Source: Tetrahymena thermophila SB210 | Taxonomy: Eukaryota; Ciliophora; Oligohymenophorea; Hymenostomatida; Tetrahymenidae | Length of the DNA: 64,000 bases | Reading direction: 5' to 3' | Assembly: GCF_000189635.1 (NCBI RefSeq) | Contig: NW_002476044.1 | Location: 24,425-88,424, forward strand | Part shown: piece by piece, positions 23,601 through 36,399 of the stretch | Position numbering within the stretch: the stretch's first letter is position 1 | Layout: the number at the start of each line of letters is the position of its first letter | Translations under genes and position numbers: made by a program | Notes under the pieces: generated by a model | What the model was told of the DNA's origin: nothing | What the model saw: the letters and a program-made list of their open reading frames with translations, nothing else | The model's database searches: none

Positions 23601-26100
23601 ATGAATGACCACTTTGGAATAGGCGCTTTCTTTATTGTCTTGATTATAGTCATACAATCAATCATTGGAAGCTACTTTTCTTTCAAAAATTTTAAATACT
23701 TTCATCAAACAGGAGTTGCTATTTTACTTGGAATCCTCGTATCTGCTATCACTTACTATGGACTGGATTATCAAGTCAAGTTAGAAAAAAAGATCTTTGT
23801 TTACGTATTCTTGCCCGCTATTGTGTTTAGCGAAGGTTATTCACTAAAAAAGAAGATATTCTTTAATAACATGACATATATTCTTATTTATGGATTTTTA
23901 GGGACTATTATAACCTTTACATTTTTAGCTTTTTCTATGAATTATATTCAAAATAATGGGTTAATTTCAATTGAAAGGTATTATTTATTTATTTGTTATT
24001 ATTTTGATTTTCTTAATGATTAACCTTAAATTTTTCTAAAAAAGCAATCGCAAACATAGTAATGAAGCAGATTATGTTCCAACAGAAGTATTTCTTGGTA
24101 CTAAGGAAATTATTCTATTCAGTGCTGCTCTTAGTTCTAAAGATAGTTTTTTGGGTTCCACTATGGTAGATCATCATGCTTATCCAACTCTTTTTCACAT
24201 AGTTTTCGGAGAAGGTATAATGAACGATGCAACTTCTTTGGTAGTATTTGAAAGCTTTGAATAACTTATTGAACATGAATCTAAAATGAGTTGGAGTACT
24301 ATTCCATATGTATTTGGTTTATTCTTTGTCAGCATTATCTTAAGGTAAAAATAATTATTTCAAACAAATAAATCGATGAAAAGTTTTAAAAAGATTCTGT
24401 TCAATTCTTATAAAAATAAATTTAAAACTTCGATGGTTGTAAAAGAGAGATTGATTAATTAATTGACTAATTTTTTGATTGATTAATTTTTAGAAGAAAT
24501 TTTATCTACTCTAACTAAACTTCTGGAGCTTTTTCAGGACTTATTTATCATAAAAATTAAAACGAATTTGTATTTGAAATAATTCAATTAATTAATTAAA
24601 AGCTAATCTCCATTTAAATTGAATAAATTTTTTTTACTATTTTGATTTTTTTGAAACTCAATATTTTTTTAATTGAAAAGTGTTTTATCAGGAACTTTTT
24701 TTGGTGTTATTTGCACGCTTATTTTAAAGCATATGAAATTTCTAAATGAAACAGTTATCCATGAAATCTTGATTGTGTTTATGTGCAGTTATTCTAGCTA
24801 TTGTATCATTGAATACTTTTAATATTCAGGAATTATCTCTCTCCTTGTAAGCGGATTTATAGTTGGTTATTATGGATTCCACAATCTTTCTGATAAAGCT
24901 AAGATTTGCGCAAACGTTACTTTCTAAACTATATCTAGCGGGGCAGAAAACTTCTTATTTGCTTTTGTTGGTTTTACTACATTTTCTTTCTACTAAAACG
25001 CATGGAGCTATTCTTTAATTGGATGGATTATACTTATATTGATAATAAGTAGGGTATTTTAAGTCTTTGTCGTGAGTGCCATTTTTAGATTATTTTACAG
25101 AAAAACACCATTTATTGTTAAATTAAGGGAGCAAACTGTTTTATGTTTTACCGGAGTAAGTAGAGGTATATTAGGTTATATTTTGATGGACTAAGTTCAT
25201 TCAGATGACTTTTAAGATCTTTTAAATAGCACTATGATTGGAGTGCTTATCATAACTACTCTTTTCTTCGGTATTATAAATCCTAAAGTTATTGAATGTG
25301 TTTTACCTGCTCCATAACATCACAATGTTGAGCATTAAAAAGATGCCCATGCCCATGAAAAAAAAACTAAATTAGAAACAGAACTAGGCAGCTCTAAATT
25401 ACATGACTTAAAGCAAGATCATGACCTAAAAAATTATAAAGTAGAATAATAAATGGCTTGCTAATAACTAGAAAAAGTTGATAATAACATTATTAGTTTA
25501 GAAAATGTTGAACTTGAAAATTAAGATAAAAAGGACTAAAAGGGTTAAGAAAACACTAAATCTGAAAAATAAAAATAAAAAAGTAAAGATGAGATAAAAA
25601 ACAACAACAATCCAAGCAATAGTAAAGCAGAAATACAATAAGATCCTTAAATGACACAAAAATTTAATAATCTTTTTCATTATGATGAAAGTTAATTCGA
25701 CCCAGAGTACTTTTTTGTTAAAAAACAAAAAATATAAGCTCTTCTTAATAACAAATATGACCCTGAATTGTTTGCTTCTAAAATCAGATTCAAAATTAGC
25801 AGAATCAATGAAAAATATATCAAACCTTTTCTAATCAGAGACTACAAATCTAAATTAGATGAGTTTATCATCGCTAGTAGATTCCTAAGAGAAGATAGAA
25901 TGTAACTAATTAGACCTCAGCACCAAAATAGAAATTCTGCCTTTATTGCTGCCAGCTTAATAAGAGTAAAAAATGTTCTCAAAAACATCCACCATTAAAA
26001 GAAATAAGAAAAAGAATAAAAACCTTAAGTGCCTGATGAAGAAAATAAAAAATTTGTAAGTTAGAAAAATAATAGCATCAGTTAAAATAAAATTGATTGA
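23601..26100 (+). CDS. Na+/H+ exchanger (CPA1 family), array copy 1
   Basis: Exons 23601-23977, 24045-24344 and 24681-26100 (introns 67 and 336 nt) give 698 aa with TGA at 26098-26100. About 400 N-terminal residues form 12-13 hydrophobic segments: GIGAFFIVLIIVIQSIIG, then FLPAIVFSEGYSLKKK (compare LPPIIF.AGYSLK of NHE proteins), the SSKDSF segment, FGEGIMNDATSLVVF with the Asn-Asp pair expected of electroneutral exchangers, and FTGVSRGILGYILMD near residue 385. The cytoplasmic tail starts with a His-rich stretch (QHHNVEHQKDAHAHEKK) and a long Gln/Lys/Glu-rich linker. It ends in a block shared by all copies (YIKPFLIRDYKSKLDEF). It should move protons against Na+ or K+ across a plasma or endosomal membrane; ion and location are not readable. 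It is the most 5' copy and somewhat diverged from copies 3-6. Confidence 0.88.
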
Positions 26101-27443
26101 TTAGTCAATATTAAAATAAATTAGTGTAAAAAAAATATCTTATCAATAAAAACTATCTGAAAATCTTAATCTATTTCTAAAAAATTTCTTATACCTATTA
26201 TAGAAGAAACATATAATTCTTATTTAATATTTATTTAAGATTGTTTACTTCATTAAATAAATATTGTGTAAAATTAATTTTATTCATGCAAATAATTTAA
26301 TACATTTTAACAAAATTAAATTAAATTTGTGATTTTATAAAATAATATTTTTAATTCTATTTAAAAAAGTATTTGTAAATTTATTTATGATTTTTTAGCT
26401 TTATGCAATTTATTTTAGCTTTGTTTAATTTTAAATTAAAATTCACTTTTATTGAAATTTAAATAAAAATTATTTATACTATTTCGAATACTTTCCAAAT
26501 TTTTTAAGTAACTTTCCATAATTTGACCTGTAAAATTGCAGAAATAGATAAAAAATATTAGAATTCAAAAAAATTTGACACAATTACAAAAATTTCCTTT
26601 AGTCTTTTAAACCATCCAATTTTTATATATGAAAATTTAAATTTTCTTTACTTTTTGATGTCTTTCCAAACATTTTAACTTTTAATTCCTTTTGTTTTCC
26701 AAAACTAAATTCATTCGCTAATAAATTTTAGTTGGGCTTACTAATCTTAATCTTTAAAAGATGTAAAGACTCATGTGAAGTAGTTGAAAATAAATATTTT
26801 TTCTAATAATTTGATTTGTTTATTTGTGTTGGTTTTCATTTGTGAATTTATTTTGGGAATGGATTTAATCGAATTTCGCACAATATAATTAAGTCTCTAT
26901 ATTTCTAATACTTAATAATCATTCTTATTTGAAAAAAGAAAGCAATTATTATATTTTCAGGTAAGTTGTTTTCACCACTTACAATTTATTACAAAAAATT
27001 ATTTTCTTATAAAAAATAAAAATCTAAATTTACACATTTACTAATTAAACAATTTAAGAAAAAAAGGTTTGGTTTATGGATGGGTTCTAATAAATTATGG
27101 TAATAAAATTAAATTTTAGAATGATAGATTAGATGGGTAATTAATTATTTATTATTTATTTTGTCAAATTAAATGTTTGTCTATTATCTTTAAAAAAATA
27201 CTTATTTGTATATAAAACATCACAGCAGCTTAAAAAAAAGAGCTTAATGCTTTCTTTCTATCATAATTAAATACAAGAGCTATTACTTAAAATTTCAAAG
27301 AAAAAAAAGATTATAAAAATAAAGTTAATCATTAGACTAATTTCTTAAAATCAAATAAATAATTAATTAATTCAAAGAACATTTTTAAATTAAAAAAACT
27401 AACTCACTCACTAAAATCAATATAAACTTACTGGAATAGGAAT
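26101..27443. other. Intergenic region between exchanger copies 1 and 2
   Basis: AT-rich, no credible open frame on either strand and no exchanger relic recognised. It holds the 3' region of copy 1 and the promoter of copy 2. Confidence 0.55.
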
Positions 27444-30055
27444 ATGAGCGATAATTTTGGAATTGGTGCATTTATCATTGTTTTAATTATCATAGTACAA
27501 TCTATTGTTGGGAGCTATTTTACTTATAAAAATATCAGATTCTTTCACCAAACAGGAATCTCTTTGGTTCTTGGGATAGCAGCTTCTGCAATTGCTTATT
27601 ATGGTTTAGACTATCAGGCAAAGCTCTAATAAGAAACATTTATTTACATATTTTTGCCAGCCATAATTTTTAGTGAAGGATACTCACTAAAAAAAAAATT
27701 ATTTTTTAAAAACATGTCATACATACTAATTTATGGATTTTTAGGAACATTAATAACCTTTACTTTTCTGACAATATCTATGGAGTTTCTATGTGACAAA
27801 AATTTGATCATTGTAGAAAGGTATTTCTTTTCTAAATACTTTAGATCTTTATTAATTCAAACATCTAAAAAATCATATTTTTTATAAAAATAATATTATA
27901 ATTTTGAAATTTATTTTTTTTAATGAACAATTTTTATTTTGGTTTACGAGGGTTTAAGATATGTTTCATTAATAAATTTAGAAATAAATTGAAATCATAA
28001 TCAATATTAAATAATTGACGTTATTTATTTGATATCTCTTTATTTGTAAATAATTAATTTTTGACTATTAACTTAATTATTATATAGAGGAAATACTAGT
28101 TTTGACGATGGTGACCCTATAGTAGGAAGTCCTATGGAATTAAACACCAAAGAAATAATTCTTTTTAGCGCTGCTCTGAGCTCAAAAGATACATTCATGG
28201 CAACAAATATGGTCAATTATGAAATGTATCCTACTTTATTTCATATTATATTTGGAGAAGGTATCATGAATGATGCAACTTCTTTGGTTCTCTTCTAAAG
28301 TTTTCAAGCCTATGTTGAAGACGAGTCTGATTTTAGTTGGAATACTCTTCCACATGTTTTGCTTAATTTTATGCTCAGCATAGTTATGTGGTAAATTAAT
28401 TTTTTCGTTTAAGATATTTTGTAAAAAATTTTGTTAAGACAACCATTTAATATGAATAAAAATTTTTGTTTTATTTTAGTTAAATTATGTTTGTTCTTGA
28501 TTATATAATCAAAAAACAAAAAATCAATTAAAAATCTGAATATGGAGCATTATATCTCGCATATATTTAATTTAAAATTATTAAAATACCCATTTAAAAT
28601 TATATTTATAATTATTTATTATTTAGTATTGTAATAGGGATATTTTTTGGTGTTTTGTGCACTCTGATATTGAAACACATGAAATTTATCAACCTTACAG
28701 TTATACATGAAATTTTAATAGTATTTATGTGCTGCTATTTAGGCTATTGTGCTAACTTATATATAAATTTATCAGGAATCATATCACTCCTTTTTAGTGG
28801 TTTTGTTATTGGTCATTATGGATTCCATAACCTTTCTGATAAAGCTAAGATTTGTGCTAATGTAACATTCTAAACAATATCAAGTGGAGCAGAAAATTTC
28901 CTATTCGCATATGTTGGCTTTACCACTTTCTCTTTCTATAAAAATGCTTGGAGCTTTTCTCTAATTGGATGGGTTATACTTATTATAACTATTAGCAGAA
29001 TATTTTAAGTTTTTGTAATAAGTGCTATTTTCAAAATATTTTACAGAAAAAGTACTTTTATAGTTAAATTTAGAGAACAAGCAGTTATTTGCTTTACAGG
29101 AATAAGCAGGGGTATTCTTGGTTTTATATTGATGGATCAAGCTGATTCTGTTTATTATTAAGATTTATTAAATAGCACTATGGTTGGAGTACTTATAATT
29201 ACAACCCTTTTGTTTGGTTTAATAAATCCTAAGCTTATTGATTGTGTTTTGAAAGATCTGAAAAAACAAGGAGGATAAGAGAATGATAAAAATATTCCTA
29301 CTATAAATAATAAATAAGATTAAGATGTTGAAAATTAAGAAAATAAATCTTAAATTATCAAGAATTATACAGGTAAATCTATGAATGAGATAAACTTAAA
29401 TTAATCCACTAACTAATCAAATAAAATAGAATAAAATATTGAAAATTTTGATTAAGAAGAACAAAATTCAGAATAAGAAAATTTTGCTAAAAAAAGATAA
29501 AAAATAGAAGCTTTATTAAGTGATACTTACAACGAAAAATTGTTTCGTTCTAAGTTATAATTTAAATTTTGTAAATTTAATGAGAAGTATATCAAAACTT
29601 TCCTAATAAGAGATTATTAATCTAAGTTAGATGAATTTATTGTTGCTAATTTAATGCTAAAAGAAACTAAAATGTAACTAATAAAACCTGGTAACAAAAG
29701 CAGGAACTCGATATTTATAGCAAATAGTCTGCAAAAGTTAAAATCTGCTATAAACACATCCAAATTTCAAAATATTTAGCAATAAGAAATAGAAAATTAG
29801 CCAGAATTATAAATATTTAAATCCGTTTCTAAGAAAGATAGTAAAGAAAGTAAGAAATTTTAGTAAAATCCAATATAATTGGAAAAAATTAATTCAAGTA
29901 AAAAACTATCTAAATAAAATAGTTAGACAAAAAAAGAATAGCTTTCGAATTGTTATGTAAAATTAGAATTAAATTCATAAAGTTAAACTGTCTTTAATAA
30001 TGCTTGTAATGAGGAAATTTTGGAAGTTAGTGAAAAAAGTGAATAAAAAGAATGA
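27444..30055 (+). CDS. Na+/H+ exchanger (CPA1 family), array copy 2 (most divergent)
   Basis: Exons 27444-27820, 28088-28390 and 28627-30055 give 702 aa with TGA at 30053-30055. Exon 1 has the same 377-nt length as all other copies; exon 2 is one codon longer. The membrane part keeps FLPAIIFSEGYSLKKK, FGEGIMNDATSLVLF and FTGISRGILGFILMD. The segment after the TM4-like motif differs from its relatives (SSKDTFMATNMVNYEMYP). The tail lacks the His-rich run and the PPPK/PPPQ motif found in copies 3-6; instead KDLKKQGGQ leads into a Gln/Asn/Glu-rich linker, then the shared block (FNEKYIKTFLIRDY) and a long Lys/Gln-rich end. The second intron's 3' end was set at 28626, because only this choice preserves the GIFFGVLCTLILKHM segment in alignment. 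It seems to be an older duplicate with a different tail. Confidence 0.86.
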
Positions 30056-31485
30056 TTTCAAGTGATGTAAAACAAAAATCACGCTCATTTAATTTTTTAA
30101 TGTGCAAATATAATAATTTTATTTATTTATTTATGAAAAATACATCATATGATTTATATACTACTTAAAATATCTAATTGTAATTATTAAAATAAAAAAC
30201 GCTTTTTTATTTATTTGTATGAAATATAATTTGATTATGTAAAATATATAAAATTAATTTAATAAGATCATCATTTTCTTTATTTTTTAAGGAATAATAT
30301 TTCACTAATTTATCTTTATTTTAATTATATTAAATATTTATCTCAAATTCAGAGGTTTCTTTTAATTCAGCGAATCTTAAAGTAAACAGCATACATATTT
30401 ACTAACAGGCCAGCTTTCTAAAAATATCATTCATTCTTCAATTATTTCTGGAATCATTTCTAGATAATGCAATAAGAATTGTTAAATCCTGTAAAAAATA
30501 ATTAAAATAAATTTTAAAGTTGCCTTTTTATATATATGTAACTAGTGTATGATGTCATTTCGATTTAAGATAAGCGAAATTGAGTGTTTTAACTTTGTTA
30601 AATATTAATTATTTTATGATTTCAACTTAAATTTTTTGTCAAGAATAATGAGTATATACAATAAATTTTCAATCAATTTATTAAATGATTCTCTCTTCTA
30701 TCTCAAATAAATGAAAATTAATCTATTAAAATAATAAATTTAGTATGATGATTTAATTTTCTATTAGAAGGAAAGCATGATAGTAAAGATAGATAAAATT
30801 TTTAAATAAAAGTTTTTACTTTTAAGCATATATTTTTATGGTAATTAAATTATTGATTGATTGATTGATTTCATATTTAGTATTTTAAAACTTTATTTTA
30901 GGGTAAATCTATTTCTTTTTGATAAAAAACCAGCTACTATTACTTTCTGATATAAACTTAAATTAATTAGTAAAGAATCATTAGTGAAATTAACATTCAA
31001 TAAATTTAAATGATTCTTCTATTTCAGTACTTATTAAATTTAATCTATTAAAATAGTAAATTTAACTAGATAAAACACAAAAGTAGGTAGGTTTCTTACT
31101 TAATTAACTAAAATTAAAACAGTTAACATTATTTAGCCAATTTGTTTGATTGGTTGAGGACTTTTAAAATAAAAGCTTCATTTAATTTATTATTCGGCGA
31201 CATGTTTAATTTCAGCTGAATTCAAGAAAATTTCTATGCTATTAATTTAAATACCCATTTATCCCAGCTAGCTAGTAGATATTTTAGCATTTTATTTAAA
31301 AAAAAGGTAATTAATTAAATCTGATTTGCCTTACAATAAAATACAAGGAAAAAAATATCTCTTTTTTAAGAAATTTGATTGATTCAAAGGAATTTATCTA
31401 TCTGAAAAAAATAAGTATAAACTCCTAAATTTAAATAAATTGATAAAAGCTAAAAAAGAACTTAGACATTTTTAAATATTTTCAA
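30056..31485. other. Intergenic region between exchanger copies 2 and 3
   Basis: No gene recognised. The last 550 bases (from about 30930) resemble the regions upstream of copies 4 and 5, so the upstream DNA was duplicated with the genes. Confidence 0.55.
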
Positions 31486-33952
31486 ATGAGCGATCATTTT
31501 GGTATTGGAGCATTTCTTGTTGTTTTGATTATAATTATATAGTCAATTATAGGTAGCTACTTTTCTTCGAAAAATGTTAGATATTTTCATGAAACTGGAA
31601 TAGCAATAGTACTTGGAATGTCCGTATCTATATTTGCTTATTATGTTTTAGATTACTAGGTAAAGCTAGAAAAACAAATGTTTGTTTATATTTTCCTTCC
31701 TGCTATTGTATTTGCTGAGGGTTATTCTTTGAAGAAGAAAATATTTTTTCATAATATGACATATATTTTGATTTATGGGTTCTTAGGAACCATTATTACT
31801 TTTAGTTTCCTAGTTGTTTCCATGAACTATCTTTGTGGCAGTGATTTCGTTAAAATTGAGAGGTATTTATTTAATATAAATTTAAGCTAGCCAATACTAA
31901 CAAACAAATACATTAAAATTAATTATTAATTAATAGAGGAAATAAAGATATAATCAAGCATGCTATCGCAGGGACTCATTTATAGCTAAATACAAAAGAA
32001 ATCGTCTTATTTAGTGCAGCGTTAAGCTCTAAAGATTCTTTCTTAGCCTCAACAATGGTCAATCATCATGCATTCCCTACTTTATTTCATATTATTTTTG
32101 GCGAAGGTATAATGAATGATGCTACTTCTTTGATTATGTTTGAAAGCTTTGAAACTCTAATAGAACACGAGTCAGATTTTACCTTTGATACTATTCCAGA
32201 TGTTTTTATCATATTTATAATTAGTCTTTGTATAAGGTAAAAATAAATAAATGAGATTTTTTTCAGCTTTCTTACACTTTTATTTGAATTTACTCAAATA
32301 ATTTAGAAAAATAATCAATTAATTTTAATGCTGTTAATTTTAGATAAAATTAAACTTATTTACTTAGTTCAAGTATGAATTAAATAAATATCACTAATAA
32401 TTATTGATAAATTTTCCATCATAAAAAACTGTTTAAATAAATTTTGTTTCTAAATTTTAAAAGTAAATAACTCAACATAATCATTCAAATCAATTATTTT
32501 TTTTTCTAAAATAAAAGTATACTTTCTGGAGCAATTTTTGGAGTACTTTGCACACTAATTCTGAAACATTTAAGGTTTTTAAATTTGACTGTAATTCATG
32601 AGATTTTGATAATTTTTATGTGCAGTTATTCTGGTTATTGCATAATAGAATACTTGAATTTATCAGGTATTATTTCTTTACTTGTTAGTGGGTTTATTAT
32701 AGGCTATTATGGATTCCATAATCTCTCAGATAAGGCAAAAATATGTGCAAATGTTACTTTTTAAACTATTTCTTGTGGAGCTGAAAATTTCTTATTCGCT
32801 TTTGTTGGTTTCACAACTTTTTCTTTCTATACAAATGCCTGGAGTTTTTCATTAATTGGTTGGATTGTACTCATATTACTAGTAAGCAGAATATTTTAAG
32901 TCTTCGTGATGAGTGCTATTTTCAGATTGTTTTACAGAAATAAACCATTTTTAATGGGGCTAAGAGAATAAGTTGTAATTTGCTTTACAGGCATCAGTAG
33001 AGGTATCCTTGGCTTTATCTTGATGGATCAAGTTGAATCTGAAGAATATTAAGATTTACTTAACAGCACAATGATAGGAGTGCTCATTACAACAACTTTA
33101 CTTTTTGGCTTAATTAATCCAAAGCTCATAGATTGTGTGTTGCCTCCTCCAAAACATCAAGATAATGAAAATGAGAGTTAAATTATAAACAAACTTGAAC
33201 ACGAGCATGTAAACCCCAAATAAAATCATAAAGATATAGAAAATTAGAATATAATTGAAGGAAATAATTTAAATAAAATCCAATCAGGGAACAACGCTCC
33301 TAATGAAAATGAAAATGTTATAATAAGGAAAGTTTAGACTGAAAGAGTATACAAAAAAGCTGAAGCTAGTGAAAATAATTAACAAACAGACGAAAATTTA
33401 TCAGATTAAGACTATTTTATAATAAAGAAACAAAAGATTTAGGCTTTATTAAATAATGTTTATGATGAAAAGCTTTTTGGTTCAAGAATTTAATTCAAAT
33501 TTAGCAGATATAATGAAAAGTATTTCAAACCTTTTTTGATTAGAGATTACAAATCAAAATTAGACGAGTTCATTATATCCAATAGAATGTTAAGAGAAGA
33601 TAGGATTTAGCTAACAAGGCCACTAGGTTAAAATAAGAATTCCTAATTTATAACAAATAGTTTATAAAAAATAAAGACTGTATTAAAATTTGCATAATCA
33701 TAGAGATTAGCTGCAATCGAAAGCGTAAAAAAACCTTAAGTATTACAAGATTAAGAGCCTAAAAAAATAAATTTAAATGAAAAAGAACAAACCCAACCAA
33801 ATTTGGAAATTATCAAATTAAAACCTCATCAAACTGAATCAAAATATAATGTAGATATTGAATAAATTAATTTTCAAAATTAAAATTCAAAGAAAAAAAA
33901 TGAAAACCTGAATTTATAATAAGAAATATCAAATAAATAATAAAAAATTTGA
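31486..33952 (+). CDS. Na+/H+ exchanger (CPA1 family), array copy 3
   Basis: Exons 31486-31862, 31937-32236 and 32518-33952 (introns 74 and 281 nt) give 703 aa with TGA at 33950-33952. The membrane domain is very close to copies 4 and 5: FLPAIVFAEGYSLKKK, SSKDSFLASTMVNHHAFP, FGEGIMNDATSLIMF, SDKAKICANVTFQTISCG and FTGISRGILGFILMD. The tail begins PPPKHQDNENESQ and passes through a Gln/Asn/Glu-rich linker containing HEHVNPKQ. It then reaches the shared block (KKQKIQALLN, YFKPFLIRDYKSKLDEF) and ends with a segment also present in copies 4-6 (LQQEI). Several Gln codons in the first exon are TAG/TAA, so a standard-code reading would break the gene. Spacer relics of similar genes lie just downstream. 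Confidence 0.9.
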
Positions 33953-34230
33953 TGATTTCATAATCAAACTAAAAATTAATAAAAACTCTTCTCTCATATG
34001 CAAAAATATTTACTTAACTCAAATAATTAATTTCAAACTTATTAATAATTTTTTGTTTTGTATTTTGTTTTAACTTAATCAAAATAATTAATTAATTTAT
34101 TTATTTATCATCTTCTTAAAAAAAAAAAAGAATTTTAGCATACATTTTCCTCACAGCGATTAGATTTGATTAATATTCTTTAAAACAGAACGTATTTTTC
34201 GATTACATGAAATACATTTAAATAAAAAAT
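33953..34230. other. Spacer downstream of exchanger copy 3
   Basis: AT-rich with an A-run near 34130. A short stretch at about 34141-34163 weakly resembles the FLPAIVF-coding part of exchanger exon 1 and may be the degraded start of the relic that follows. Confidence 0.4.
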
Positions 34231-34795
34231 TTCTTAGGAAACATTATTATTTTTAGTTTCATGGTTGTTTTCCATGAACTATCTTAGTAACAAAATTTGA
34301 TTCCAATTAAATTTTAAGTGTTTTTACATAAAAAATATTTTAAATAATAAAAGGAAATTAAGATTAAATGAATGGATCTACCTATTTTAGGTATTCATCT
34401 TAAATTCAAAACAAATCGTTTTGTTTAATTTTTAGCCATAAAAATTATTCCTCATTTGCCTCAATAATACTCAACTGTATAAGGATTTGCGCTTTTTTTT
34501 TACTAGATAAATGCTAATAAACTTATAAATTTATCAATTAATAGGAATAATTTATTTTCTTTCTTTCTACTCTCTATTTGCTTTTTAATTAATTTTTGTT
34601 ATTAATTAAATTATTATATAGAAGAAATATAAACATCAATTAAGAGTGCTTAGTAAGAACTACAGATAAAAATTTAAGAGGTAATCTTTTTTAGTGCTTT
34701 TCCCAACATTAAAGTCACATTAATGGCAAATTATATGATTAACAATTAAATTTATTGAATTATTTTCAAGTAGCAAAGAACTTTTGATTTAGTAA
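34231..34795 (+). pseudogene. Exchanger relics: one exon-1 fragment and two exon-2 fragments
   Basis: Bases 34231-34310 match the end of exchanger exon 1 (the part coding the FLGTIITFSFLVVSMNYL-like segment) with small insertions and stops. Bases about 34351-34478 match exon 2 (GGAAAT..AAGAT at its start, CTCATTTGCCTCAATAATAC near its end) but lack part of the SSKDSF region. Bases about 34620-34760 match exon 2 again from its first codons through the SAAL/SSKDS part. Two exon-2 copies mean at least two decayed genes or an internal duplication. There is no open frame and no exon 3, so they are non-functional. Confidence 0.75.
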
Positions 34796-36399
34796 AGGTT
34801 CATAGATATTTATTAAACAACATATTTGTTAACAGTTGAGTTTTCTAAATAAATTAATTCATTTTTCTAAATTTTTTGAATATTTCTATGCTGTTTAATT
34901 AATATGATTTAATTCTTTAAAAATACCAAAATTATCAAAATAGTATCTAGTTTAATTTAGTTTATAATAATTTTTAAATATGTTTAGTTTCCATACAATA
35001 ATTGAAGCATAGACGAAAATCGTTTGGCTTATAAAATTATCTCTATCTCTATATATTAAATGAGTTCAAATTTCCAAATTTAAAAAATGTTATTGATTAA
35101 TGTATAAATTATGCTAATAAGGATGGATATATTTCTTAATTTTATTTTAAAAATTATTTTTGCCTTATGCAAAATATATACATATTATCTAAATTCAAAA
35201 ATTTAACTTTTATTCTATCCATTTTAAAGTAGAAGTTTTAGTAATAATTAATAAGCTTTTATAATATTTATATTTACTTAAAAATATAAATACAAAAAAA
35301 AAGAGGAAATAACTTCCAATTATAATAGTTTACGTTATTTCTTTATTTATGCAGAAAATTAATTTTAATTTCAGAGTGATGTGACAAAAAAATTATTTTA
35401 TTAACTGTAATTTCTCATATTTATTTTATATCAAAAGTATTAAAAAACAAAATTTTAATTTTATCAAATCTGCAAAAATAATCAAAAATTAGATGGAGAG
35501 ATTGATTACATTTAAGAGAAGTACTGGTAGTTAAATCTAAGAAGTAAATTATTCCATTTAACTTATTTAATGATTAATCTGGGTATCTATTTCATTTTAA
35601 TTACTTTTTATTTATGTTTTAGATAAATTTAGATATGATTGAAATAATAGCTACTCTTCTACCTTTTTGATAAAATACTAAGTCTACAATTAAATTAATT
35701 AGTATGTAATCAATATTACTAATTCATTCGGCATTTGGGGTATTATTTAATTAATTTTCTTGTTTTAATTTTATAGTAAATGAATTTCATCACTCTCAAA
35801 TTAAGTTTAATATATATATCATATTTTTAGGTAAATTTAATTAAATTTTTTGATAAAAAATCAACTACTTATTACATTCTGATATAAATTTAAATATATT
35901 ATGATTAATTAATAGTGGGAATACCTTTCAATTAATTTCCACGCCTCTTCTATTTCAAAGCCAATCTATTTTAATAAATTTTTCAAGAAAAAACATAGAG
36001 AGAAGTTTTTATTCCATGTACAAAATTAAAATGTTTGTATTATCTCACAATTTTGTTTGATTGAAGACTTTTCAAATAATATTATGAGTTTAATTATATA
36101 CTTCACCTACTTATTGAATGTAATTCAAATTCAACATATATATTATTATATTCTCAGTTTTCCAAAATTATAAATTTAGTAACTAATATGGGATTTGTGG
36201 CTAGTATAACATATTCGCATACTAAAATAGTTATATAAATAAATCATATTTACCATGCAATTGAATACAAAGAAGAAAGCATATCTTTAATCAGATAATA
36301 ATTAATTTGATTACTTTAAAAGAATATCTAACTGAATAGGTTATAATCTATTTAAATTAATTAATTGAAAAAAGCTAAAAAAAATTAGAAATTTATAAA
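34796..36399. other. Spacer and duplicated upstream region of exchanger copy 4
   Basis: No gene recognised. From about 35520 to 36399 the DNA is collinear with about 48592-49400, upstream of copy 5, and more weakly with 30930-31485, upstream of copy 3. It therefore includes the duplicated promoter region. Confidence 0.6.

Noticed and set aside
25498..25728. Minus-strand hydrophobic frame
   Set aside because: Opposite strand of the Lys/Glu/Gln-rich tail of exchanger copy 1; the Leu/Phe/Ile composition is just the complement.
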